From NCBI GenBank assembly GCA_002286855.1, contig NRSV01000026.1:281005-345004 (forward strand): a DNA stretch of 64,000 nucleotides, in the 5' to 3' direction. The translations under genes and the position numbers were made by a program. Shown piece after piece: positions 54,090 to 64,000 of the stretch; position 1 is the first letter of the stretch; each line of letters starts with the position of its first letter. The DNA comes from Bipolaris cookei (lineage: Eukaryota > Ascomycota > Dothideomycetes > Pleosporales > Pleosporaceae). The notes beneath the pieces are model-generated. The model was not told the DNA's origin. It ran no database searches and worked only from the letters and a program-made list of their open reading frames with translations.

Positions 54090-55915
54090 ACGTGGTTCAC
54101 CACCGAATCGGCAGCCCCACCGAACCGGCAGCTTTCCCACTAAACCCCTCCTACGTGACAACAACGCGTGATATCTCGACAACGCAACATGCACAAAGCC
54201 TATACTGAAGCAGATATATCCTTAGCTATCCAAGATATCAGATTTGGATCTATTAGAAGTGAAAAGCGCACTGCTGTAGCTTAAAACGTTCCGCGAACTA
54301 CTCTCCAAGGACGATGCGCTGGAGGACACGCTCGACGCGATTGCAAGCCAAATTGCAAGCGCCTAACAAAACTAGAAGACGAGGCTATTACTTGGTGTGT
54401 ACTAATTGAGACTGAGCAAGTACTGCCCTGTGGGAGAGACGACGTGCGAGATATGGCCAATAGACTGCTCCGAGAACGTGGCGGAGAAGAGGTCGGTAAG
54501 AACTGGGTTGATAGATTTTTCCAGCGCAATCCTGGACTAGGTACGCGCCGGAGCCGTCCATATGATCGTCAACGAGCTCTCTGCGAAGACCCAGTGCTTA
54601 TTAAGGGCTGGTTTGAGCTAGCTCAGAATACGAAGGCGAAGTATGGTATCGTGGACGAAGATATCTACAAATTTGATGAAACTGGGTTCATTATGGGCAA
54701 GATTTTATCACAGTCAGTTATCGCAGGCTTAGACAAACTAGGGAAATCAGAGAAGATCAAGCCAGGCAATCGTGAGTGGGTTACGCTGATACAAGGCGTC
54801 GGCGCAACAGGGAAGCGTATCCCAGCCTTTCTCATCTTTGCAGGCAAGATTCTAATCTCTACCTGGTTTACTGAGGATCTGCCACACGACTGGGTGATCC
54901 AAGTCAGTCTTACCGGCTGGACCAACAACGATCTAGCGCTTGACTGGCTCCGTCACTTCGATTCCCATCCGCGCCCTGTGGGGACACATAGACTGCTCAT
55001 TATTGACGGCCACGAGAGCCACTGCTCAGTGGAATTCTGAGATTTCTACGAAGAGAAGAAGATAATTCTCCTCTTTATGCCTACTCATTCGTCGCACCTC
55101 TTACAGCCTCTTGATGTGGGCTGCTTCTTGCTGTTGACGCGTGCGTACGGCGACGCTATCTGGGTCTTGGCACGTAATCGCATCCACCATATCAGCAAAG
55201 AAACCTTTCTAACAGCGTCCAAAAAGGCCTATTACAAGGTTATTACAGCAGAAAATGTCCTTGGAGGGTTTGAGATGCTGGGCTTACCCTACACCATTAT
55301 CACGTTGTTTTACCACAGCTTGACGTCGTGCTGCGTACGCCAACTCCACCAGCACAAGAGAGTAGCAGCTGGGAGCCAAGAACGCCACGCAACGCGCGAA
55401 AAATGGAGGCAAAGGCTACGCTTATTCGAAACTACATGAAAATCCAGCAAGGGTCTCCTACAAGTTCTCTTGACGAGCAGGTGCGGCAGTTAAGTAAGGG
55501 AGCCCAGCAGATAGCTCATGAAATGGTGTTAATGCGAAAAACAATTCATCGCCTTGAGGCTACGATTGAAGAAGCAACAAAGCGAAAAACTCGCAAGCGG
55601 CACTACGTACAGACAGAGGGGCCCCAGAAAATTGGACACGTAGCTGATCAGATTGCTGAGGCAGAGGACGGCAGTTGTAACGACGATGCAACGCCTGCGA
55701 AGAGGCTGCGCAGTGAACGGCGCTGTGGACGTTGCAGCCAAATTGGACACAACTCTCGCACCTTCCAAGTAGAGTTAGAGAATACAGAAGATAGCAATAA
55801 TCTAGAATAATAGTACTCTATTCTACTTAAATGAATACATTGTGGTGGTGTTGCACAACGTGGATACGAAGGTAGAGCGTGGTGGTAGAGTAGGCCGCTC
55901 GGTGGTGAAACACGT
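54090..55915 (+). mobile_element. Fot1/pogo element, family A copy 2 (1826 bp), decayed
   Basis: Left end ACGTGGTTCACCACCGAATC and right end GGTGGTGAAACACGT, flanked by TA at 54088-54089 and 55916-55917. The left end sits in the 3' flank of the SDR gene. It is clearly more mutated than copy 1 at 39.2 kb. Confidence 0.9.
54154..55810 (+). pseudogene. Fot1/pogo transposase (family A copy 2), multiply broken
   Basis: The helix-turn-helix part is interrupted by stops (for example in AVA*NVPRTT). The open segment 54444-55040 has the CENP-B-type domain, FDETGF and IDGHESH, and then TGA at 55038. The segment 55077-55439 holds HLLQPLDVGCF and shifts frame near 55280. The segment 55328-55810 has the coiled coil and a knuckle CGRCSQIGHNSRTF in which the last Cys is Phe. 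The copy cannot make an active transposase. Confidence 0.85.
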
Positions 55916-56071
55916 TAGAAGCTTTTAGAATTTTGAAAATCTACTTGAGTAGTGGAGATGGTTGAGTCACAATATTTCCTTATATCATTATTATGAATAT
56001 CTCGCGATGGGGTATCTACATGTATCACTCTTAACCTTTTAACTCCGACCAACTCCGTTTACTACCTTTCA

Positions 56072-59000
56072 TTACGACTTTGCATCGCCTGCAGCGATAG
56101 TGCTGAGATCTTCTTTTGCGGTCTCAAATCTCTCCACAGGGGGACGCTCCACCTTCTTCTCCTCATCGGGCTTGTTTTCTTCAACTCCATCGCTAAATAG
56201 ACCCGCACCTTTCCCGGTGCTTGAACTGTGCTCACTTTCATGCCCCTGCTTCTTCTGTACTTGATCATTCATGGTCTCAGAAATCGATGTAGAATTCCCA
56301 AGCTGTTTCTCAAGTTCGTTTGAGTCGACAGCCGGGGGTGTAGTAATGTTTACACTGGCGAGTGTAACCGTGCTAGCATTGACATCCCTTCCTTCTGCTC
56401 CATCGACCTTGAGACGGAATGGATATGCAATACCACCTGCTGTAGGGCGTGTTGTAAGGGTATCAGTATTGGGAATGATGGTACTGGGTAATGCAGGGTT
56501 GTCTGAGGCTATGATATTTGGCGGGGAAGCCTGGTTGTCTTGTTCAACAGTGAGCGATGGTAAGCCCGAAGTAGCACGCTCAGGTGCCAGTCTTGTTGCG
56601 TCAGCAAGCCCGGGTTTTGGTAGGCCCATCTGGGACAGATCATCCATGGGCATGTCAGCCTGGCCTCGATCGATAACAGCCGAATGGCGAGAGCGTGACC
56701 TCGCGCGTTTGAAATTCGGCATAGACAGTCCAGTTGTACAACTTCGCTTGGATCTGCTTTCCGTTGCACTACCTGTATCCGAGGGCTTTGGGGCTTGCAC
56801 AGTAGTTGTTGGCTCAGTAGTACTCTGTTCTGCCTTTCCTTCTCTTACAATCTGTATCTGTCAGCCAAAGGTACCGATCACACCATTCAGTGATATGCTG
56901 ACTTACGGTAGCTTGATCATGGGAACTACCCCAGATAGACCACATCGACATACCCCAACTCTTCTTTTTAGCCTTTTCATTCTTCATACCCTTGACCCGT
57001 CTTCCAGCCAGGGCTGTAGGAGGTGGTGTCTCCCCATCAAAGCCCTCAAAACCCCTTCGCATATCCTCGATCCTCTGCTTCTGGATCTTCGTTTTCTGCT
57101 TTGCAAACTTCGAGTTCCACTGCAACTGTGCCTTCATCCACTTGCTCACGGGGCCCGTTTTTGGCACGCCAACATCAATGCTGGGAATATTGAGAGCAGG
57201 GAGGTCTTCCTTGGCGGCGAGTGGATGGATTCGCCCATGTCGGTCGACGCGTTGACGAACCATATGATTCTCAAAAGGTGGAATCGGGTCACCAGCTCTG
57301 CCAACGCGGGTTTCCGCCTGACCCATCTTTTCAGTTGCTGAATCATTTTGTGGGAAATTCGCAGTCGTTGTTTTTGCATCATTGGATGAAACATTGGGGC
57401 CAGCTCTTTCCGATTCTAATGAAGAACTCGAATCACTGCTCAGATAGGAAATATCGTCATCGTCGAGTATGTCGATAGACTTCTTTTGAGCACGCGCAAG
57501 TGCCCAGGCGCCGAACTGAGCAATGCTGCGGTACATATGTTTGGCTGGCCGCGTAAAGCTGAGAGTAGGGCACACATGGCACAAGTCATCCCAGACCTGG
57601 AGCTGGACATTGGTTGGTTTATAGTTGGCTACTTGAGCCTGGATCTCCTCAGTGGTTTGGTTGTTGGACGGCGGTGGTATGTAGGCAAGTGGCTGTGCAG
57701 CTTTGTGAGCAATGTAGATTTGCTCGTCTCTAAGCAGCTCACCACCTCCTGTCTGAATCAATAGAGGCGGCAAGCCTCCGAGTGTTGGCTGCAGAGCTGG
57801 TGAAACCAGAGGATGTGTCAGCATGTGGTTGGGAGTGTACAACTGGATCTGATCCTTGATCTCGACTCGCACATCTTCTAGTTGCACAGAAAGCTGACTC
57901 TTTGGTCCTACGCTGTATTTACCGTCGGGCGAGATCCAAATGTCGGCATCATGGCCTGTACCAGAAGGCTTTGAGCCATCGTTGAGGACAGGATGATCGT
58001 TGGAGGTGACGGAAAATCCGCGTGCGCGGTCTACTTTTTCATCCTTGGTTTCTTCGCGGCCTTTCATCTTCTTCATCTCGTCGTCCCTGTCGGTTCCTCG
58101 TTTTGCCGATGATTCGATTTCAAGCATGTCGTCTGCATTTGGAGGTGCTAGGACAAAGTCAGCCGCTAGATACATATAGTCGAAAACGACGACCTACGCC
58201 AACTGATACTGGGTTTATGTAAGAACCCGTACGATGGGATATAGTCCATCTTGCCATCGCCACCTAGACTTGGAAAGCTATGTGTCAGATCCACCCAAGG
58301 GCTAATCAAGATTGCTCCAGCGGGTAGAGGTATGCCTTGGTCGCGGAGAGTCACCAGTATGCTCAAGACCATCCCGCCGCCCGCAGAGTCACCGGCAAGA
58401 ATAATGGTGGTCGGATCATGCTTCTCTTCAAGGAGATAAAGGTACGTGGCCAAACCTACGACTGTCAGCATGGCACACACATGACCACTTGGTTACCTAC
58501 AATCATGCAAACCGCAAGGAAACGGAAATTGTGGTGCAAGTCTGTATTTAGGAGCCAAGACCCTCGCTTTGAGTTTGCGCGCATGTCTCTGCATTTGATA
58601 GCGGTGCTCATCTACACTACCAAAGAAGTAGGCACCGCCATGGACGTAGAGCATGATGCGGTCACCCTTGTGAATTGCCAATTGCTTTCTCGCCTCGTAG
58701 TCCTTGCGCATCTCAATCCATTCTGCCTTTAGTGTGGTTCCCTCGCGCCGCCACTGCCACCATTGTTCTCCTCCGACGGCCTTGATGCCCTTGGGGCCCA
58801 ATTGCGCGGAAATGAGCTCAGCAGAGCGCTGTAACAGACGGCTTGAGATTTCTACCTCATTTACATGTACCCAGCGTGGGACCGGGACCCACTGCGAGGT
58901 GAATGCCTGCAATTCATCGACAGTATGCAGTGAGGCGTAGTGGAGGAAACGGCGAATGAGTTGGAGGCCTTCGTGGTAGGATATGTGCGCTGTAGGCTTC

Positions 59001-59095
59001 TGCGAAAGGGGCCGGCGGTTGAGGTAATGTGAGAGATATGTCTGGATAATAGTGGGCGTAACAGCAGCGCCCACAGAAATCGTATTGACAGGCAT
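56072..59095 (-). CDS. Large alpha/beta-hydrolase fold protein (HSL/esterase family)
   Basis: Four exons (59095-58501, 58455-58198, 58147-56907, 56851-56072) with introns of 45, 50 and 55 nt give 957 residues. It has the features of the hormone-sensitive-lipase-type hydrolases: oxyanion motif HGGAY at residues 152-156 and nucleophile Ser222 in GDSAGG. The acid is probably in GGGELLRDEQIYIAHKA and the His in DDLCHVCP, both in exon 3. The remaining 450 residues are disordered, charged and Ser/Thr-rich and are not part of the catalytic fold, which makes the protein about three times longer than simple esterases. The substrate is unknown. It lies just beyond the transposon that separates it from the PKS-oxoamine synthase-SDR genes, and it need not belong to them. 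Confidence 0.87.
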
Positions 59096-59767
59096 CGCGG
59101 GTTTGATTCAGGGGTGCGGAGCTGACTGGACAGGCCAGGAAGACGTTTCCAGGAAGACGTCAAGTCACAGCTGCGAGCAAAAAAAAGAAATATGCAACGC
59201 GTGACAAACAAAAGAAAAGGGAAGAAGCAAAAGGGCGCACCAAGAAATGTCTTGTGAAGATCAGGGGGCTATGGAAGCTTGGGGGCTAGAGGCAGATGGA
59301 GATGGTCCCCGGATTTGCGATGCATGCAGGTCCACTACGCTACGTCATAGAGACCCTTTTTCCCGTTGTGCTGCCAAGCCCGTTATGTCAACCCGCACAA
59401 TTGCAATCTTGCTTCTCTCCCCCTTGCCAACTGTCGGCCTTTTATCGTCCTTTTCTAATGCACTTTCATTAGTTAGTGGCTACTATCTATGCGCATGATA
59501 ATTCATATGCATCTTATGTTTCTGCAACCATGATTTAAGCTTTATGCTAAGATCTTGACACGGGACCTGCACAAAGATCTGGCAAAAAAAATAGAAAATC
59601 GCAGAAGCAAAAAGACATACGACAGCGGGGATTCGCTAGTGGTCACCCACCTAACTACTAATCCGCCGGTAAACCGCTTGTATATGCCAGATCGGACGGG
59701 ATGGCTAAATCTCAATTTCCTATGGTCGTATGTATCAAAAAGATATTTTATAATTTTCATATCTGTA
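59096..59767. other. Intergenic, promoter side of the hydrolase gene
   Basis: No convincing coding region. It has a short AT-rich stretch before the Fot element at 59768. Confidence 0.4.
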
Positions 59768-60874
59768 ACGTCTGGGATGGGCGAGTGTCCGGACGTGCCA
59801 AGACCTCACCAACTTTCACTATTACACGCGATGCCTCAACATAACAACGTGCTACAGCCTTCAAAAGAATGTCAAATATAGCTTGCATTACTAGCTATCC
59901 AACGCGATGCGACACTCTCAATTCCATGTGCTGCAGCTATCTATAGCGTATGTGAAAGAACTCTAAGACGAAGACGCGCAGGTCAGCCCTCCCGACAAAA
60001 CTGCTCGCCAAACTCAATGAGGCTTCTTGTGACAGAAGAGGAGACGATTTTTGACTATATTCTGGACCTTGACTGGCGAGGATTTCCGCTGCGCCTCTCT
60101 GCTGTCAAAGATCTTGCTGATTCTTTGCTGGCTGCTAGCAACCGCGAGCCTGTTGGCCAGAGCTGGGCTAAGACATTCGTAAAGCGTCGGCTAGAGCTTC
60201 AGATGAAGTTTAATCTAAATTACAACTATAATAAAGCTCTCTGTGAAGATCCTAAGCTTATACAAGGCTGGTTCCGCCTTGTACAGAATACTAAAGCCAA
60301 GTATGGGATCCAGGACGACGACATGTACAATTTTGACGAAACGGGCTTCATGATGGGCCAGATTCCCCCTGGAGCAGTTGTTACAGCTTCAGAGAGACGT
60401 GGACGGCCAAAGACTATCCAGCCAGGCAATAGAGAGAAGGCCTCAAAGGGGGCAGCAATTATCGCGCATAAGCTGGTGTTGGCGCAAAAATGTATCACTG
60501 AGCTTGAAGCAGCCAACGCAGCCGCCACACGACGAAAATCGCACATAAGAAAGCGAGTTCAGAAGGAAGAACTCTAACAGTAGAGGAGGTAAAGCAATTA
60601 GCAGCTCTAAGAGAGTTTGGGGCGCGTAGTGACGGGAAGAAGGTAAAGAAGAGAGCGCGCGCTGAGGTGGGCGAGCCGTCGCAAAGGCACTGTAGACGCT
60701 GCGGCGAGGTTGGGCATAATACGCGCACATGCAAGCAAGTAGAAGCGATAGATTCTAAATAGAATAGCTTACTACGATTTCTAATCACTATTATAGTTGC
60801 GTTGTAATAGTCGTGTAATAGCCATGAACTTGATGGGGTCTTGGCACGTCCGGACACTCGCCCACCCCGGACGT
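59768..60874 (+). mobile_element. Internally deleted Fot1/pogo element, family D (1107 bp)
   Basis: Inverted ends ACGTC(T/C)GGG(A/G)TGGGCGAGTG followed by TCCGGACGTGCCAAGACC, flanked by TA at 59766-59767 and 60875-60876. About 0.7 kb shorter than the autonomous-sized copies because the catalytic core is missing. It is a non-autonomous derivative that could be mobilised only by a related transposase. Confidence 0.9.
59831..60760 (+). pseudogene. Family D transposase remnant lacking most of the DDE core
   Basis: Starts MPQHNNV at 59831, meets TAG at 59879-59881, then in the same frame shows the helix-turn-helix (AAAIYSVCERTLRRRR) and CENP-B-type domain and the first Asp in FDETGF. The sequence jumps from IQPGNRE straight to KASKGAAIIAHKL, so the segments carrying the second and third acidic residues are gone. 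A coiled-coil stretch ends at 60577. In another frame, a CRRCGEVGHNTRTC zinc knuckle ends near 60760. Confidence 0.85.
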
Positions 60875-60876
60875 TA

Positions 60877-62608
60877 TACCAAATCAATTATCAGAATCGC
60901 CACTATCACTTGCACTATCTATCTCAACTGCGCAGGTACGGGCGCTGTGTCCAGTCTGCTTGCAACGCCCGCACCGCCTCTCTCCTCGCACCCTCTTCGA
61001 CGCACTCTCACCATCACCACAACTGCTACACGCCTGTTCAGCTAATACTTCTTGTATCTCACCTACAGTAAGAGTCTCTTCTGTCCATACATATCGCCGC
61101 TTGCGGCTCTTACACTTGTTTGATTCGTCTAGAGCCTCTTGAGGCTTAACCATTTTCTCCATCATAAGTGTCAATCTTATGTCCCATTTGCTGAGCCCCC
61201 TTACTCGATTGCGCAAACTTCTCGTCAAGTGAACTTGTAGAAGACCCATGAAGATATCTTACTTTCTATCGAATGAGATTACTTTGCGCCTCAACTTCGC
61301 GGGCGTTGTGTGGTGTCTGCGCCTCCCAGGCGTCTACTCATTGCGATGATTGTTTTGGTGTCTGCACTACCATATCAAGCTTCGATAGCACAGCCTGTGG
61401 GTTATGTGGGACTAGACCAGCGCCTTTAAAGCCGGCTTGTATATTCCCCTTTGTAAAGGACTGCTCAAAAGCAGCCTTAAAGGCTGGTAGGAAGGTCTCC
61501 TTACTGATATAGTGGATACAGTTGCGTGCCAAGCCTGAAACTGCATCGCCATACTTACGCTTCAACGGCGCGAAGCAGGCGATGTCAAGAGGCTGCAATA
61601 AGTGAGATAAGTGTGCAGGCATACAAAGAAGAAGAATGTTCTTCTCCGCACAAAGATCGTGAAAATCGACAGAGCAGTGGCTCTCGTGGCCGTCGATAAT
61701 GAGTAGTCGATACTCACCCACAGTACAGCTCTTTGTATGGGTATCAAAGTGCTCTAACCACGCAAGAGCAAGCTGATTATTCGTCCAGCCATTAGGGCTG
61801 ACTTCAAGAACCCAGTCGGCAGGCAAATTCTCAAACCAGACGTTAATAAGCACCTTGCCCGCAAAGACAACGAAGGGTGGTAGCCGGCGACGCGACGCGC
61901 CCACGCCTTGGATCACGGTAACCCACTCACGATTGCCTGGCTGTATCCGCTTCTTCTTGCCATATCCTTCTGAGCCTGTGATAACTAACTGTGATAATAT
62001 CTTGCCCATCATAAAGCCAGTCTCATCAAACTTATAGATATCGTCGTCCACAATACCCCACTTCTTCTTTGTCCCCTCCACCAGATCGAACCAGCGCTGG
62101 ATAGCCGCTGGGTCCTCGCAGGCAGCTCGCTGGTAATCGTAAGGACGGCTCCAGCGCGTATGGAGCTCAGGAGTTCGCTTGACAAAGTTGTCAACCCAGT
62201 TCTTGCCAGTAGGGTTGCTCTCCCGCTCATGCAATAGTTTATCAGCCATTACTTGAACGTCGGCCTTTATAGGAGCAAATCCTCGTACAAACTCCTCAAA
62301 AATACACTTAACTATAGCCTCCTCTTCTAGCTTATTAAGGCGTTTTGAGTTCGCTTCACAGTCGCGTCGGGGGGATCTTCCAGCGCGTCGGCAAGACAAA
62401 CTTCTTTGAGGCACGTTATAGATAGAGGCAGCACGTCTTTGGCTCTGAAAACGTTGTAGTTGGATGTCAAGAAGAGCAAGCTGAAGATCTGTTTCAGTAT
62501 ATGAAGTTTGAATAGAGCATTGTTGAGACATAACGCGTTGTAGTGTCGACGTTGACGAGCTGGTGGGGCGTGAGCCGCTCGCTTGGGTGAGCCGCTTATG
62601 AATTACGT
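60877..62608 (-). mobile_element. Fot1/pogo element, family B copy 2, 3'-truncated
   Basis: The upstream end at 62608 reads ACGTAATTCATAAGCGGCTC on the minus strand, with TA at 62609-62610 and subterminal repeats related to those of copy 1b. The other end is cut at 60877, exactly where the family D element begins, and its missing terminal sequence is not found left of that element. It contains a transposase with a complete catalytic domain and, in a separate frame, the zinc knuckle (CGRCKQTGHSARTC, 60884-61249). Confidence 0.85.
61338..62531 (-). CDS. Fot1/pogo transposase (family B copy 2), catalytic part intact
   Basis: Starts at MSQQCS (62531); the frame is open upstream but the conserved start is here. 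397 residues: helix-turn-helix (RRAASIYNVPQRSLSCRR), CENP-B-type domain (GKNWVDNFVKRTPEL), then FDETGF, IDGHESH and HLLQPLDIACF with all three acidic residues. The frame ends at VVQTPKQSSQ, short of the coiled coil and zinc knuckle, which lie in another frame downstream (61249-60884) after a frameshift. It may therefore make a knuckle-less transposase. Confidence 0.85.
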   Translation of the reverse strand: MSQQCSIQTSYTETDLQLALLDIQLQRFQSQRRAASIYNVPQRSLSCRRAGRSPRRDCEANSKRLNKLEEEAIVKCIFEEFVRGFAPIKADVQVMADKLLHERESNPTGKNWVDNFVKRTPELHTRWSRPYDYQRAACEDPAAIQRWFDLVEGTKKKWGIVDDDIYKFDETGFMMGKILSQLVITGSEGYGKKKRIQPGNREWVTVIQGVGASRRRLPPFVVFAGKVLINVWFENLPADWVLEVSPNGWTNNQLALAWLEHFDTHTKSCTVGEYRLLIIDGHESHCSVDFHDLCAEKNILLLCMPAHLSHLLQPLDIACFAPLKRKYGDAVSGLARNCIHYISKETFLPAFKAAFEQSFTKGNIQAGFKGAGLVPHNPQAVLSKLDMVVQTPKQSSQ

Positions 62609-62964
62609 TATGCGATATTTGAGTCTTCCTTCTCGTCAAACATAGTGCATCACTACAAAAGTTGGAGTACATACTACAGAAGAGCAGGTCCGCTATGCGT
62701 TGTATCTATTCTGCTAATGCATCAACTCATAAGATAGTAAGATGTAAGGAAATCGTCATGAAGTTTCGAAATTCGTGACGAGAATCAGTATGAAGAGAAT
62801 GCCTCTTGCAAATCAAAGTATACATATGAGAACAATATCATCTTGGATATGGAAAATGGGGTATCATATGCCAGTTGCCCAAACGCCAGAAAATGCATAG
62901 TACGAGAAGGTTGGACTTTGGGTCCGTGACTATTTTCGTACTCTTTGTTGTGGCACCATGTAAT

Positions 62965-64000
62965 TCAGTCCGAGTCATAGCCTACTAACGCTGATAGCAA
63001 AGTAGGTTTCTTAGCTGGGGCCGCATCACAAGTTTCCACCGGCAATGCTGTAGAGATTTCTTCTTCGGCTTGGGCATCTCGCTTCCTCTTCAAAATGCCA
63101 AGGTTGATTCTCGACGCTGGTCTGCTGTCTTTCGATAGAAAAGGGTCAATTGCTGCTCGCGTATTGCCAATAAGCGTTTGTTGCAACCCTTGTCGGCTTT
63201 TTTCTGCTGCCAGCTCTGCCTTCAGCTTTCTCGTCTTTGCAACAGGCTCAACGGCCTTGCTAGTGTCTTTTCCCTCAAAAATTGGTTTCCATGACTGTTC
63301 CGCGAGTTCTCGGTCACCCGAAGCGCTTGCGCCAAAGTCGACCAAGCCGGCACGCATCCGATCTGCATCTGTCTCGTCCGCGATATCTAGTCCTAGACTA
63401 AACTTTGCTTGTATACCCTCTTTTTGCATCTCTTCTTTCTTCCAGACTTTTCTCTTCGCGCGGAAATCTTTCCTGATTCGTGCGTTCACTTCGTATGGGT
63501 CCCTCCAGACTTCACTTTGATCGTAGAGTTCCTCTACCCTTTCTTTGTGTTTCTTTTCCGCGTTCTTATCTTCTAACTTTCCCTCGAGGCTCGCAAAAGC
63601 ATCTTCCCTCCGTCTCTGGCGTTCTTCATCGGTTAAGAATTTGAGCTCTCCCTCAGCTTCTGGTCCTTTGTCCCCCGGTCCGTAGTCTCGCCGCCGCGCA
63701 CCCTCAACGACTTTGTACTCGCTATTCTTTGGATCGGTCTGAATCTCCCACCATCCACCACAAGCACTGTGCTTCATGCGAAAACTCCATATTGGTGTGC
63801 TGTAATAGTTGCCTATCTTCTTCTTTTCGGCATTGAAACGTACACCCTGACCAATAATGGCTGGAGGAGTGCAGTGGTCGCACCACACGGCAAAGGGAAG
63901 CTCGAAGCGAACAGTGAGGATGCCCTGGGAGATCTTGTTTGCGCGTTTGCCGAGAGGATGCGAGTTATTGTTGAAGCTTGGCGGGTTAGAGGCATCGGGC
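62965..64000 (-). CDS. CCDC130/Saf4 (Yju2 family) splicing factor, N-terminus outside window
   Basis: Open from the right edge to a stop at 62965-62967, 344 residues visible. The conserved core is unmistakable: GILTVRFELPFAVWCDHC, IIGQGVRFNAEKKKIGNYYSTPIWSFRMKHSACGGWWEI. It includes the paired CxxC-type zinc ligands (WCDHC and, after a gap, a C in HSACGGWW) and EGARRRDYG. Yju2/CCDC94-family proteins bind the spliceosome around catalytic step one, and Saf4/CCDC130 members are linked to disassembly or branching fidelity. A charged coiled-coil region (DEERQRRREDAFASLEGKLEDKNAEKKHKERVEELYDQ) and a basic NLS-like LKRKRDA follow. The first 20-40 residues are missing at the window edge. Confidence 0.9.
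   Translation of the reverse strand, partial: PDASNPPSFNNNSHPLGKRANKISQGILTVRFELPFAVWCDHCTPPAIIGQGVRFNAEKKKIGNYYSTPIWSFRMKHSACGGWWEIQTDPKNSEYKVVEGARRRDYGPGDKGPEAEGELKFLTDEERQRRREDAFASLEGKLEDKNAEKKHKERVEELYDQSEVWRDPYEVNARIRKDFRAKRKVWKKEEMQKEGIQAKFSLGLDIADETDADRMRAGLVDFGASASGDRELAEQSWKPIFEGKDTSKAVEPVAKTRKLKAELAAEKSRQGLQQTLIGNTRAAIDPFLSKDSRPASRINLGILKRKRDAQAEEEISTALPVETCDAAPAKKPTLLSALVGYDSD

Overview
This is nuclear DNA of a filamentous ascomycete, most likely a pleosporalean Dothideomycete. The reasons are short GT-AG introns (mostly 43-117 nt), fungal gene families (AflR-like Zn2Cys6 factor, DUF3425 bZIP, NmrA-like, HET, M35-like secreted protease), a highly reducing polyketide synthase (PKS), and a heavy load of Fot1/pogo, Tad-like LINE and Ty3/gypsy elements with point mutations that look like RIP (repeat-induced point mutation). 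The species cannot be fixed from sequence alone.

Layout. 1-1.55 kb: pieces of a Fot/pogo element, one carrying an LTR fragment, joined at a single N (763). 2.3-5.3 kb: a broken F-box-like gene and a fungal transcription-factor-like gene. 5.5-19.5 kb: a nest of transposons. One LINE on the minus strand holds a complete Fot element with a TA target duplication. A second LINE on the plus strand holds a solo LTR (5-bp duplication) and a gypsy element with matching LTRs (5-bp duplication CGAAT) inside its RNase H domain. A separate Fot element and an 88-bp LINE tail with a 15-bp target duplication lie between them. 20.8-25.1 kb: a secreted M35-like metalloprotease and an unrecognised gene broken by TAG codons.

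26-38 kb is the conserved single-copy block: BTB-domain protein, COX15 (heme A synthase), AflR-like Zn2Cys6 factor, NmrA-like protein and a DUF3425 bZIP factor. 38.5-41.5 kb: ghosts of a HET domain and of TPR/ankyrin repeats on the minus strand on either side of a Fot element, probably remains of one NLR-like incompatibility gene.

42.2-54.1 kb is the most interesting region. It holds a highly reducing PKS (KS-AT-DH-MT-ER-KR-ACP, no thioesterase), divergently arranged with a PLP-dependent alpha-oxoamine synthase, followed by a short-chain dehydrogenase/reductase. This gene set is the core chemistry of sphinganine-analogue metabolites (fumonisin/AAL-toxin type): chain assembly, release by decarboxylative condensation with an amino acid, then ketone reduction. 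As read here the PKS is broken twice, by a missing KS-AT linker with a frame change at a short overlap and by an in-frame TAG. A Fot element sits 8 bp after the reductase stop codon.

56-64 kb: a large alpha/beta-hydrolase gene, two more Fot elements (one internally deleted, abutting the other), and the C-terminal 344 residues of a CCDC130/Saf4 (Yju2-family) splicing factor running off the right edge.

Five Fot/pogo families occur here. Where both ends are visible they end in ACGT with TA duplications, and all carry a CCHC zinc knuckle at the transposase C-terminus.
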